DNA from: Mesorhizobium sp. B2-3-4
GTDB lineage: Bacteria > Pseudomonadota > Alphaproteobacteria > Rhizobiales > Rhizobiaceae
Direction: 5' to 3'
DNA length: 64,000 bases
Assembly (NCBI RefSeq): GCF_006442315.1
Contig: NZ_VFVY01000002.1
Coordinates: 1 to 64,000, forward strand
The notes under the pieces are model-generated. The model searched no databases and was not told the origin of the DNA. It worked only from the letters and a program-made list of their open reading frames with translations. Below, in pieces: positions 1 to 8,335 of the stretch. Within the stretch, counting starts at the first letter, position 1. The number at the start of each line of letters is the position of its first letter. A program made the position numbers and the translations under genes.

Positions 1-90
1 GCATGGAAGGCCTATATGCGCCGTGCCACCAACACGGTGAACTATTCCAAGGCCCTCCCGCTCGCCCAGGGCGTCTCCTTCGATATCTGA
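1..90 (+). CDS. Aldehyde dehydrogenase, C-terminal end (partial)
   Basis: The first 29 codons are open from the window edge and end in TGA at 88-90. They read AWKAYMRRATNTVNYS followed by LPLAQGVSFDI, which resembles the extreme C-terminus (oligomerisation tail) of NAD(P)-dependent aldehyde dehydrogenases. The catalytic part lies outside the window. The aminotransferase starts 18 bases downstream on the same strand, so the two are probably co-transcribed, fitting a transaminate, decarboxylate and oxidise route. The family call rests on a short tail only. Confidence 0.6.
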   Translation, partial: AWKAYMRRATNTVNYSKALPLAQGVSFDI

Positions 91-108
91 AAGGCCGGTT
101 TCAGAGCC

Positions 109-1341
109 ATGAACATAAATCTCGCGGAAACCGTGACCGACTTCGCGCCGGCTTCACGTATTGCTGCCATCGGTGTCTCCAAAATCCTGCAGATCGGCGC
201 ACGGGCCGCCGCCATGAAGCGGGACGGGCTGTCGGTAATCACACTTGGAGCAGGAGAGCCCGATTTCGACACACCCCAGAATGTGAAGGAGGCCGCAAAG
301 GCCGCCATCGACCGGGGCGAAACGAAATACACCGCGCTCGATGGCACGCCGGCGCTCAAGCAGGCCATCATCGACAAATTCCGCCGCGAGAACAGCCTGC
401 ACTACGCATTTGAGGAGGTGACGGTCGCGGCGGGTGCCAAGCAGATTTTATTCAACGCATTCATGGCGAGCCTCGACCAGGGGGACGAGGTGATCATTCC
501 GACACCGTATTGGACGTCCTATTCCGACATCGTCGAACTCTGCGGCGGCGTTCCGGTACTCGTTCCCTGCCGGGCAGAGGCGGGATTCCGCCTGCAGGCC
601 AGCCAGCTCGAACAAGCCATAACGTCGAAGACCCGCTGGCTGCTGCTCAATTCTCCGTCAAATCCATCCGGTGCCGCCTACAGCGAGGCGGACTATCGGC
701 CGCTGCTCGATGTGCTCCGCCGGCATCCGAACGTCTGGCTGATGGTGGACGACATGTATGAGCACATCATCTATGACGGCTTCGGCTTCGTCACACCCGC
801 CGCTATCGAGCCACGGCTGAAGAGCCGCACCCTGACGGTCAACGGCGTTTCCAAAGCCTACGCGATGACCGGCTGGCGCATTGGATATGCCGGCGGGCCG
901 AGGCGGCTGATCGAGGCGATGGCCGTCATCCAGAGCCAGGCAACGTCATGTCCGTGTTCGATAAGCCAAGCGGCCTCTGTCGAAGCCTTGAATGGCCCGC
1001 AGGAATACCTGGCGGACCGGAAACTGAGTTTCCAGCGGCGACGGGACCTGGTTGTCGATGCGCTCAACGCCGTTGACGGCCTGCAATGCCGGCGGCCGGA
1101 AGGTGCGTTTTACACCTTCTGCGACTGCTCGGCCGTCCTGGGCAAGGTAACGCCGGCCGGAAAGCGGATAACAACCGACATGGATTTCACCGACTATCTC
1201 CTGGAGGATGCCCATATTGCCGTGGTGCCCGGATCCGCCTTCGGCCTATCGCCCTATTTTCGCATCTCCTATGCGACCTCCGAGCAGGATCTTGCCGAGG
1301 CGATGAGGCGGATCGCGCGGGCATGCGCGGCGTTGCGTTGA
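109..1341 (+). CDS. Class I/II pyridoxal-phosphate aminotransferase (AspC-like)
   Basis: The 410-residue protein has the usual length and order of fold-type I aminotransferases. A Gly-rich stretch LGAGEPDFDTP is near residue 45, the NSPSNPSG motif near 182, and the Schiff-base lysine in SKAYAMTGWRIGYAGG at about residue 249. The C-terminal PYFRISYA segment holds the carboxylate-binding arginine. It would transfer an amino group from an amino acid to a 2-oxo acid in the cytoplasm; the substrate is not readable from sequence. It follows an aldehyde dehydrogenase by 18 bases and precedes a ThDP enzyme, which suggests that its 2-oxo acid product is decarboxylated next. Confidence 0.9.
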   Translation: MNINLAETVTDFAPASRIAAIGVSKILQIGARAAAMKRDGLSVITLGAGEPDFDTPQNVKEAAKAAIDRGETKYTALDGTPALKQAIIDKFRRENSLHYAFEEVTVAAGAKQILFNAFMASLDQGDEVIIPTPYWTSYSDIVELCGGVPVLVPCRAEAGFRLQASQLEQAITSKTRWLLLNSPSNPSGAAYSEADYRPLLDVLRRHPNVWLMVDDMYEHIIYDGFGFVTPAAIEPRLKSRTLTVNGVSKAYAMTGWRIGYAGGPRRLIEAMAVIQSQATSCPCSISQAASVEALNGPQEYLADRKLSFQRRRDLVVDALNAVDGLQCRRPEGAFYTFCDCSAVLGKVTPAGKRITTDMDFTDYLLEDAHIAVVPGSAFGLSPYFRISYATSEQDLAEAMRRIARACAALR

Positions 1342-1517
1342 GGTTGGTGTCGCCATCGATCTTTCGACCTTCATGACAGCTGCCCTCGATGTCTGAAAAG
1401 AGAAGCCTGCCAGACCCTTCGGATTGGCGGTAAACGGGCTCAAAACCGACAAAACGTCGGCGGTATCCGCACGCAATTCTCTGTACCTTTTGAAGCGTTC
1501 CTTCGGAGGTAAGTTCA

Positions 1518-3275
1518 ATGCGCGGCGCCGACCTGCTTATCGAAATGCTGATTGCACATGATGTCGACCTGATTTTCGGCGTGCCGGGCGACACCAATGT
1601 CCCACTCTACGACGCGATGCGGCAGGCGCAGGACAGGCTGCGCCATGTGATGGTGCGCGACGAGCGAACCGGGGGCTTCATGGCCGATTGCTTTTCGCGC
1701 CTCTCTGGCAGGCCGGCGGTGATGGAAGTCCCGAGCGGTGCGGGTGCCATGTATGCCCTGCCTGCCATCGCGGAGGCGAATTTCTCATCGCTGCCGATGA
1801 TCCTGATCACCAGCGACACGCCTCTCAAGATGGAAGCGCAAGGGGTGATCACCGAACTCGAATGCGCCAAGCTTTTCGAGACCGTGACGAAGGGATCGTG
1901 GCAGGTGAAAGCCGCGCACAAGATCCCGGAATATGTGCGGCGCGCGTTTCGCGTCGCGACCACCGGCAGGCCTGGCGCGGTGCATCTCGTGCTGCCGGAG
2001 GACGTGCTTGGCGCCGAGGTCGATCCTGCTTCGGTCTCGCTCCATGCCGATCGCAACTGCACGCGCTTCCCTGCATATCCGCCGCAACCGCGAGCGCAGG
2101 ACGTCGCCAGCCTTGCCGAGATGCTCGGCACGGCCAGGCAGCCGCTGCTGATCGCGGGCGGCGGAGTCAATCGCGGCCACGCCGGAGCGCTGCTGCGAGA
2201 GGTTGCCGAGCGCTTCGATGTTCCGGTCGTCAACACCATCACCGGTCAGTCCGCGTTGGCGGACGACCATCCATTGGCGATCGGGGTGATCGGCGACAAC
2301 GGCTTTCATCCGCACGCCAACCGCGCCGTCGAGGAGGCCGACCTGCTGGTCTATCTCGGTTGCCGCATGGGCTCTGTCGTGACCGTGGGATGGACGTTCC
2401 CGGAGCCCAGTGCCAAACGTCTCCTGGTCCAGGTGGACATCGATCCCGCGGCACTCGGCAACAACTCCGACAATGCGCTAAACATCTGCGCCGACGTATG
2501 CTCCGTTTTACAGGGCCTTCTATCGATCGACGCTACCGCCGAAAATCCGAGACAGGCCTGGATCGACCGGCTGAACAATTGGAGAAGCGAGTTCTGGCGG
2601 CATGTCCAACCGGAACTCGTGGACGACAGCGTACCGCTGAAGCCGCAGCGCGTGGTCAAGGCGCTCAATACGCATCTGGAGAAGAAGCCCTATTCGATCC
2701 TGTCGGATCCAGGCACGCCGACGCCGCATATGACCCGGCTCCTGCGCCTGTCCAATCCAGACTCGACGTTCATCATTCCGCGCGCATTCGGGGGCCTTGG
2801 CTACGCCTTGCCCGCCGTAATCGGAGCATGGCTCGCACGTCCCGACATCAGACCGGTCGGATTGTTCGGCGATGGTTCCTTTGCCATGTCGCTGGGGGAG
2901 CTCGAGACCATCGTCAGGCTCGACGTGCCTGCACTGCTGATCCATTTCAACAATGGCTGTTTCGGCTGGATCAAGGCGCTGCAGCGGCTGCACGGGCACA
3001 ACGCCACCTATTCGGTGGACTTCAAGCAACTGGACGCTGCCGCAATCGCGGCAGCCTTCGGCCTGCGCGCATGGCACGTTCGAACGCCTGACGAGATGGA
3101 GGCAGCGTTTGCCGAGGCCTTTGCGCATCCCGGCCCGGCGTTCATCGACATCGAGGTCGAGTCGATTGCCGATGTCGCGCCTCCGGTAATGTCGTGGCTG
3201 CGCCGCCTCGGCCGCGATCCGCTCGACCTCAAGCCGGAACCGGGCCTGCGTCTTGCCGATCGCGCACACCCTTGA
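1518..3275 (+). CDS. Thiamine-diphosphate-dependent enzyme (acetolactate synthase / 2-oxoacid decarboxylase family)
   Basis: At 585 residues this is a full-length three-domain ThDP enzyme. The N-terminal Pyr domain has FGVPGDTNVPLYDAM and the conserved catalytic Glu at residue 49 (in RDERTGG). A central domain has GGGVNRGHAGALL, and the C-terminal PP domain carries GDGSFAMSLGELETI followed by HFNNGCFGWIK, the Mg-ThDP motif, near residues 450-485. The family includes acetolactate synthase, benzoylformate decarboxylase, sulfopyruvate decarboxylase and oxalyl-CoA decarboxylase. No small regulatory subunit is adjacent, arguing against biosynthetic acetolactate synthase. Between an aminotransferase and aldehyde dehydrogenases, 2-oxoacid decarboxylation is the likeliest role (inference). 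AGGT lies 7 bases before the ATG. Confidence 0.88.
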   Translation: MRGADLLIEMLIAHDVDLIFGVPGDTNVPLYDAMRQAQDRLRHVMVRDERTGGFMADCFSRLSGRPAVMEVPSGAGAMYALPAIAEANFSSLPMILITSDTPLKMEAQGVITELECAKLFETVTKGSWQVKAAHKIPEYVRRAFRVATTGRPGAVHLVLPEDVLGAEVDPASVSLHADRNCTRFPAYPPQPRAQDVASLAEMLGTARQPLLIAGGGVNRGHAGALLREVAERFDVPVVNTITGQSALADDHPLAIGVIGDNGFHPHANRAVEEADLLVYLGCRMGSVVTVGWTFPEPSAKRLLVQVDIDPAALGNNSDNALNICADVCSVLQGLLSIDATAENPRQAWIDRLNNWRSEFWRHVQPELVDDSVPLKPQRVVKALNTHLEKKPYSILSDPGTPTPHMTRLLRLSNPDSTFIIPRAFGGLGYALPAVIGAWLARPDIRPVGLFGDGSFAMSLGELETIVRLDVPALLIHFNNGCFGWIKALQRLHGHNATYSVDFKQLDAAAIAAAFGLRAWHVRTPDEMEAAFAEAFAHPGPAFIDIEVESIADVAPPVMSWLRRLGRDPLDLKPEPGLRLADRAHP

Positions 3276-3284
3276 AAGGTTTGA

Positions 3285-3800
3285 TCAGCCGACGGCGATT
3301 GCCTGCCCGTTACCACGCTGGAAATTGGTCGTCATGATGATGGAGGTGCGGCAGCGCTCGACGCCGGGCAGGCCGATGATCTCGTCGAGCACGGCGTCGA
3401 CGTCGTCCATCTGAGGCGCCTCGACCAACAGGATCAGGTCGAACTCGCCGCTGACGGTGTAGCAGCTCAAGACTTCCGGCAACATCTTGAGATGCTCCAT
3501 CAGCGCCGGCTGCATGCGCTGGACGATGCTCAACATCACAAGCGCCCGGTTCGAGCTGCCTTCCAGGCTGCGCGAAAGGATAGTCGAATAGCCGGCAATC
3601 ACACGGTTGCGCTCCAGCCGCACCAGCCGCTCGTGGACGGTGGTGCGCCCGAGCCCCAGCTTTTTCGCCAGGTCGGTGATCGATTCGCGCGCATTGGCGA
3701 CGAGCAGGGCGATCAGCTTGCGGTCGACGCTGTCGATGCTGATGTTCTTCTTCGGGCCGAAACCGACGCTCTTGTCCCCCTCGCGATGGGCGAATGTCAT
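3285..3800 (-). CDS. Lrp/AsnC family transcriptional regulator
   Basis: The 171-residue protein has the Lrp layout. An N-terminal winged helix-turn-helix (SVDRKLIALLVANARESITDL, then LGLGRTTVHERLVRLE) is followed by an alpha/beta RAM ligand domain (VLSCYTVSGEFDLILLVEA). Upstream codons were dropped because the ATG at 3800 gives normal family length and its first base overlaps the TGA of the racemase gene (ATGA overlap), so the two are translationally coupled. The pair probably responds to an amino acid or its derivative and controls neighbouring catabolic genes. It ends 9 bases from the convergent ThDP-enzyme stop, with no clear terminator between. Confidence 0.9.
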   Translation of the reverse strand: MTFAHREGDKSVGFGPKKNISIDSVDRKLIALLVANARESITDLAKKLGLGRTTVHERLVRLERNRVIAGYSTILSRSLEGSSNRALVMLSIVQRMQPALMEHLKMLPEVLSCYTVSGEFDLILLVEAPQMDDVDAVLDEIIGLPGVERCRTSIIMTTNFQRGNGQAIAVG

Positions 3801-4537
3801 CAATAGCCCCCCTTGTATGCCTGCCTGCGACCCGCGGCCTGGAAATAATCGATCATCGTCAGGAAATCGAAGACGTGCCGCCCCGTCGCGCGCTGGACGG
3901 CCGCGGCATAGGGCGGCAGGTTGGAGCATTCGAGCAGAATGGCGCCGATCTCGGGATGTCGGCTTACCAGCGCGTTCGCGCGCTCCACAATCTCGACCTC
4001 GACCGCGTCGGTGTCGAGCATGCCTTCCTCGTCGAGGATGGCCGAGCGGAACGCCGGTGCGCCCTGCATGCCCACGACATGCACCGCGCGTATCGGGTTC
4101 GGGTATGCCAGCGACAGCAGGGGGGCGGTCAGCCTGGCGGCATTGGCGCAGATGATGCCGATGGCGGCCTGGGGCGCCAGCGTCGCGGCGATCAGGGGCA
4201 GTTGCAGCAGGCTCGACAGCATTACCGGCACTTTCAGCGCAGCCGCCACCTCCTCCTGGAAATAGAGCATGTAACCGCAGTCGCTGGTGATCGCTTTCAC
4301 GCCCATGTCCTGCAGTCTCAGGGCAGCCGCGATCACGTCGCCGGCCATCGAGCGGTCGCCATCGTTGATCAGGCTCTCGATGGTGACGCTTCGGATCGTT
4401 TCGTAAAGCACGGGGTAGCTGTAGGTCGACGCGTTGCCGACATCGCCCGGCGGGAACGGGTTCGAACAGGCGATCAGCAAAATTCCCACTTCATGCCCGT
4501 AGCTTTGCGCATCGCCGCGCACGCGATAGATCGCCAA
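3800..4537 (-). CDS. Aspartate/glutamate racemase-superfamily protein
   Basis: The 245-residue protein belongs to the Asp/Glu/hydantoin racemase superfamily. Both expected active-site cysteines are visible, Cys87 in TSDCGYM and Cys204 in LLECSNLPPY, supporting a two-base racemase, isomerase or decarboxylase acting next to a carboxylate. EutA and maleate-isomerase-like proteins belong to the same broad group. It is the first gene of a two-gene unit with the Lrp regulator and is divergent from the aldehyde dehydrogenase at 4655. A minus-strand promoter with a perfect -10 lies 65 bases upstream. With a DadA-type flavoenzyme nearby, interconversion of D- and L-amino acids is plausible. Confidence 0.82.
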   Translation of the reverse strand: MAIYRVRGDAQSYGHEVGILLIACSNPFPPGDVGNASTYSYPVLYETIRSVTIESLINDGDRSMAGDVIAAALRLQDMGVKAITSDCGYMLYFQEEVAAALKVPVMLSSLLQLPLIAATLAPQAAIGIICANAARLTAPLLSLAYPNPIRAVHVVGMQGAPAFRSAILDEEGMLDTDAVEVEIVERANALVSRHPEIGAILLECSNLPPYAAAVQRATGRHVFDFLTMIDYFQAAGRRQAYKGGY

Positions 4538-4597
4538 ATCCTGCTCTCCCTTTATCCGTCATTTCGTCGGTCGACGGCGCTCGCCTCAGCCATATAA

Positions 4598-4629
4598 ATC
4601 CATTATAGTGGAATCAAGAGCAATGTCAC
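4598..4629 (-). promoter_or_regulatory. Promoter and operator-like near-palindrome in the racemase / aldehyde dehydrogenase intergenic region
   Basis: On the minus strand GTGACA (4629-4624) and TATAAT (4607-4602) are separated by 16 bases, a good sigma-70-type promoter for the racemase-Lrp unit. The -10 is embedded in the near-palindrome ATCCATTATAGTGGAAT (4598-4614). Read on the minus strand its left half, ATTCCACTATA, matches ATTCCACGATA at 9061-9051 and ATTCTACTATA on the plus strand at 16674-16684. The right half diverges from those sites. The plus strand also has TATAGT at 4605-4610, which could serve the dehydrogenase. Confidence 0.5.
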
Positions 4630-4654
4630 CCGCCACCTAGTCTTCGGAGCACCG

Positions 4655-6088
4655 ATGGTCCACCCTTATCGCGAACCCACCCTGATCATTGGAAAGTCTC
4701 GCATAAGTGCCAAGGATCGGCTGACGCGGCCTGTCCTCGATCCGGCGACCGGCGAGACGATCGCCATGCTGCCGATCGCCACGACGGACGACATTCGCGC
4801 TGCCGCCGAGACAGCGGCAAGGGCCTATGAGCATTGGCGGTCGACGACCAGCCACCAACGGCAATCGATCCTGCGCGCCGCGGCGGCGGCCCTGCGTTCG
4901 CGCCGCGAGGACCTGGCCTGGACCATCACCACCGAGCAGGGCAAGCCGCTGGCGGAAGCGCGCGGCGAAGTCGATGCCTCGGCGGAGACTTTGGAGTGGT
5001 TTGCCGACGAGGCGCGCCGGGCCTATGGCCGGATCATTCCTTCACGCATTCCCGGCAACCGGCAGTTGGTTGAGATCGAACCTGTCGGGCCGGTGGCGGC
5101 CTTCGCGCCCTGGAACTTTCCGCTCATCAACTCCATCCGCAAGATCGCGCCGGCGCTGGCCGCGGGATGCAGCATCGTCATAAAGCCGGCGGAAGAAACG
5201 CCTGGCGCGACCCTCATAGCCGTCGAATGCCTGCTTGAGGCCGGATTGCCGGAAGACGTGGTCAGCGTTCTCTTCGGCAATCCCGCCGAGATATCGGAAG
5301 GGCTGATCCGCTCCGCTCAGATACGCAAGATCTCCTTCACCGGTTCGGTTCCGGTCGGCCAGTCGCTGGCGGCGCTCGCCGCGACGCATGGCAAGCGCAG
5401 TACGATGGAACTCGGCGGCCATGCGCCGGTGATCGTCCTCGACGATGTCGACGCGCCCAAAGTCGCGGCGTTGGCCTCGGCCGGAAAGTTCCGCAACGCC
5501 GGCCAGGTCTGCAATGGTGCGACCCGATTCTATGTCCAGCGCGGTGTCTACGATGCATTTCTGACGACTTTCGCCGATGCGGCAAAAGCCGTCGTCGTGG
5601 GCGACGGACGCAAGGATGGCGTGCAGATGGGGCCGCTCGCCAACGACCGCCGCCTGACGGCGATGGAGCGGTTCACCACGGACGCGAGGCGGCGTGGCGG
5701 CGGCGTGATTGGCGGCGCACGCCTCGGCGACGCAGGCAATTTCTTTCAACCGACCATTTTCCACGATCTCGACCCGCAAGCCGACGCCTACCGCGTAGAG
5801 CCGTTCGGTCCGCTGGCGCTGGTCGCGCCTTTCGACGAAGAGGAGGAGGCGTTGCGGCGCGCCAATGACATCAATGTCGGGCTTTCGTCCTTCGTCTTCA
5901 CCGACAGCGCGAAACGGCAGCGCCGGATGATCGACGGACTGCAGACAGGACTGGTCGGCGTCAACACTTTCACCGTGAGCTTCCCCGAAACGCCCTTCGG
6001 CGGCATCAAGGACAGCGGTCATGGCCATGAAGGCGGCAGCGAGGGGCTGGAGCCCTATCTGGTCAGGAAATTCGTACATGTCGCCTGA
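4655..6088 (+). CDS. NAD(P)-dependent aldehyde dehydrogenase, succinate-semialdehyde dehydrogenase type
   Basis: The 477-residue protein shows the full ALDH fold. The cofactor-binding segment has AFAPWNFPLI near residue 150 and FTGSVPVG near 228. The general-base Glu252 is in MELGGHAP and the nucleophile Cys286 in GQVCNGATRF. FGPLALV and PFGGIKDSGHG near the end are typical of GabD-like enzymes. It would oxidise an aldehyde, possibly a dicarboxylate semialdehyde, to the acid. GGAG lies 6 bases before the ATG. The stop overlaps the start of the flavoenzyme at 6078, so the two are translationally coupled. It could process the aldehyde made by that flavoenzyme or by the ThDP enzyme. Confidence 0.9.
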   Translation: MVHPYREPTLIIGKSRISAKDRLTRPVLDPATGETIAMLPIATTDDIRAAAETAARAYEHWRSTTSHQRQSILRAAAAALRSRREDLAWTITTEQGKPLAEARGEVDASAETLEWFADEARRAYGRIIPSRIPGNRQLVEIEPVGPVAAFAPWNFPLINSIRKIAPALAAGCSIVIKPAEETPGATLIAVECLLEAGLPEDVVSVLFGNPAEISEGLIRSAQIRKISFTGSVPVGQSLAALAATHGKRSTMELGGHAPVIVLDDVDAPKVAALASAGKFRNAGQVCNGATRFYVQRGVYDAFLTTFADAAKAVVVGDGRKDGVQMGPLANDRRLTAMERFTTDARRRGGGVIGGARLGDAGNFFQPTIFHDLDPQADAYRVEPFGPLALVAPFDEEEEALRRANDINVGLSSFVFTDSAKRQRRMIDGLQTGLVGVNTFTVSFPETPFGGIKDSGHGHEGGSEGLEPYLVRKFVHVA

Positions 6089-7337
6089 TCCATCGCAGCA
6101 AATCGCCGACGTCGCCGTCATTGGCGGCGGCATTGTCGGACTATCGGCGGCGCTCGAGCTGCAGTCGCGCGGCAAGACCGTGATCATCATCGATCCCGAC
6201 GACGAACGGCGCCGGGCCTCCTATGGCAACGCCGGGGTCCTTAGCCGCGGCTCTATCCTGCCGGTAGCCGGGCCAGGCATATGGAACAGTTTGTGGCGTT
6301 ACATGCGCAACGCCGATCCGGCGGTGCGGCTGCGCTATACTTCGCTGCCGGCGCTGTCGTCCTGGCTGTCGAGGTTTTTGCGCGCCGCGAACGAGCGCAG
6401 TTTGCGCCGCAGCGCCGCCGCCCTGAATCCGCTGGTGCAGGCTGCCTTCGACCGCCACGTCGCCCTGGGTGAGATCGCCGGCACTATCCCGCTCATTCAC
6501 CGCGATGGCTGGCTGAGGCTTTACCGGACGGACAGCAGCCTCGCCGGCATTGCGCTGGAGCGTGAACTGCTCGCGCAGCACAGTGTCGAAACGAAGCTGC
6601 TGAGCGGCAATGCTATTTACGAGCTCGAACCGTTCCTTGCCCGTCGCTATGCCCATGGGCTGCTTTTTACCCAGACTGCATCCATCCAGACGCCGGGCGA
6701 AGTCGTCCGGCGTTTCGCGCACGCTTTCCTGGCGCGCGGCGGGGCCTTTTTAAAAGGCAGTGCCGTCGACCTGCGCCAGACCGCGACAGGCGTGGAGCTT
6801 CGCGCCGGCGATCGGACCGTCAGGGCCAGCCATGCCGTCGTCAGTGCCGGCGCCTGGAGCAGCGGCCTGCTGTGCGATCTCGGCTATCGCATACCGATGG
6901 CCGCCGAACGTGGGTACCATGCGCATTATCGTCTGGAACAGGGGGCAAGTCTCGGCCGGGCCATCAATGACACGAGCGCTGGTTTCGTCATCGCGCCGAT
7001 GAATGGCGAGGTGCGCGTGTTGACCGGTGTTGAACTCTGCCGCCCCGACGATCCGCCGCGGCCACGCCAGCTTGACCTTGCCGTGTCTGAGGCCGCCAGA
7101 ACCCTGCCGCTCGGGCAGGCCAGCGGACCCATATGGTCCGGGAACCGGCCATCGACCCCAGACAGCTTGCCCGTGATCGGTATGGCGCCCCGCCACGACC
7201 GCATCGCCCTGGCTTTCGGCCACGGGCACATCGGCTTCTCCACCGGGCCGGTGACAGGCGAGATCGTGGCGCGGCTCATCTGCCGGGAACAACAGACCAT
7301 TCCGATAGCGGCCTTCGACGCCGCCCGTTTCTCCTGA
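6078..7337 (+). CDS. FAD-dependent oxidoreductase, D-amino-acid dehydrogenase (DadA) family
   Basis: From the ATG at 6078 the protein has 419 residues, and this start overlaps the preceding stop by 11 bases. The N-terminus has the Rossmann dinucleotide motif AVIGGGIVGLSAALELQSRG with an acidic residue at the end of the second strand (IIIDPD). Later DAO-family signatures include VVSAGAWSSGLL and the C-terminal SLPVIGMAPRHDRIALAFGHGHIGFS. The family oxidises the alpha-amino group of D-amino acids or secondary amines and passes electrons to the quinone pool. A longer frame extends upstream but lies inside the dehydrogenase gene, so it was rejected. Confidence 0.88.
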   Translation: MSPDPSQQIADVAVIGGGIVGLSAALELQSRGKTVIIIDPDDERRRASYGNAGVLSRGSILPVAGPGIWNSLWRYMRNADPAVRLRYTSLPALSSWLSRFLRAANERSLRRSAAALNPLVQAAFDRHVALGEIAGTIPLIHRDGWLRLYRTDSSLAGIALERELLAQHSVETKLLSGNAIYELEPFLARRYAHGLLFTQTASIQTPGEVVRRFAHAFLARGGAFLKGSAVDLRQTATGVELRAGDRTVRASHAVVSAGAWSSGLLCDLGYRIPMAAERGYHAHYRLEQGASLGRAINDTSAGFVIAPMNGEVRVLTGVELCRPDDPPRPRQLDLAVSEAARTLPLGQASGPIWSGNRPSTPDSLPVIGMAPRHDRIALAFGHGHIGFSTGPVTGEIVARLICREQQTIPIAAFDAARFS

Positions 7338-7361
7338 CCGTCGCAAAACAGTGAGTCGAAT

Positions 7362-8315
7362 ATGAGCCGAACCGGAGAGCTGCTCTATCTGTCGCGGGAC
7401 GACGTGCTTGCCTGCTCGATCGGACCATCCGACCTTCTGAGCGCCGTGAGCGAGGCCTTCAAGGCAAAGGCGACACGGGACGCTCGCACCGCCAAGCCGA
7501 TGTCGTTCGAGGCCAATGGTGGCTATTTCGACGGCAAGGGCGGATATCTCGACGGTTTCTCGGCGTTGAAATGGTACGGCTATTTTTCCGGAAACGCCGA
7601 ACGCGGCCTGCGCGATTTCTGGCCGATGATCATCGTGAGCGAGGCACAGACAGGATTGCCTGTAGCATTCATCGACGGGACCTGGATCTCGGAAGTGCGC
7701 ACCGCGGCAATTTCGGCGGCCGGCGCCACCCGGCTTGCCGCCTCGAACTCACACTCCATTGCCTTCATCGCCTGTGGACAGCAGGCTCGAAGCCATCTCC
7801 AGGCCTTCGGTTCGGCATTTCCGCTCAAGCGCGTGGTGGCCTATGGGCGGCGTGCTGAAACGGCCGAGACCTTCGCTGAGGAAGCCCGCGCCATGGGATA
7901 TGAGGCCGAGGTGGCGACAACGCCAAGGCTTGCCGTAGAGGATGCCGACATCGTCATCACCAGCGTCCCGCACAAGACGTTGAAGGACGGGTTTCTCGAC
8001 GTCTCCTGGCTGAAGCCTGATGTATTCGTGTCGATGGTTGATCTCGGCTACAGTTGGCTGCGCAGTTCCTTCGGCGGCATCGATCTGCTTGCCACCGACG
8101 ATCGCGAGCAGGTGCCGCCGGGACGGGGATACAACACCGACCGGGTGTTGACGGCCGATCTCTCCGACCTGCTTGCCGAACCCGCGCCCGGCCAGGAGCG
8201 GCGCGGTCGCAGAGCCCTGGTCTTTGCAGGATCCGGTCTTGCCGACGTTGCCGTCGCCCGCCTGGTGGTCGACACCGCGAAAGACAAGGGAATGGGCCGC
8301 CTGCTGCCGCTCTGA
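7362..8315 (+). CDS. Ornithine cyclodeaminase / mu-crystallin family protein
   Basis: The 317-residue protein matches the OCD/mu-crystallin family in length and layout. The substrate region has ISEVRTAAISAAGATRLAA near residues 107-125. A Rossmann segment follows (IAFIACGQQARSHLQAF, then VVAYGRRAETAETF), and later DIVITSVPHKT and VSMVDLG. Members deaminate ornithine, reduce cyclic imino acids (ketimine or Delta1-pyrroline-2-carboxylate reductases) or make alanine from pyruvate. The usual GxGxxA is altered to ACGQQA. It lies 24 bases after the DadA-type enzyme, so reduction of an imine product is attractive but unproven. Confidence 0.83.
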   Translation: MSRTGELLYLSRDDVLACSIGPSDLLSAVSEAFKAKATRDARTAKPMSFEANGGYFDGKGGYLDGFSALKWYGYFSGNAERGLRDFWPMIIVSEAQTGLPVAFIDGTWISEVRTAAISAAGATRLAASNSHSIAFIACGQQARSHLQAFGSAFPLKRVVAYGRRAETAETFAEEARAMGYEAEVATTPRLAVEDADIVITSVPHKTLKDGFLDVSWLKPDVFVSMVDLGYSWLRSSFGGIDLLATDDREQVPPGRGYNTDRVLTADLSDLLAEPAPGQERRGRRALVFAGSGLADVAVARLVVDTAKDKGMGRLLPL

Positions 8316-8335
8316 CACGGCGGCCTCCGAAACGT

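Noticed and set aside
1688..3091. Plus-strand frame of 467 codons inside the ThDP enzyme gene
   Set aside because: A shifted-frame shadow rich in Arg/Ala; the ThDP enzyme frame carries all family motifs.
5042..6190. Minus-strand open frame of about 380 codons
   Set aside because: Antisense to the aldehyde dehydrogenase with intact catalytic Glu and Cys; no family resemblance.
3285..8315. Ectoine/hydroxyectoine degradation cluster (racemase-fold, cyclodeaminase-like, Lrp, semialdehyde dehydrogenase)
   Set aside because: Similar families occur, but the ectoine hydrolase, deacetylase and threonine-dehydratase-like members are missing and the transporter is Liv type.
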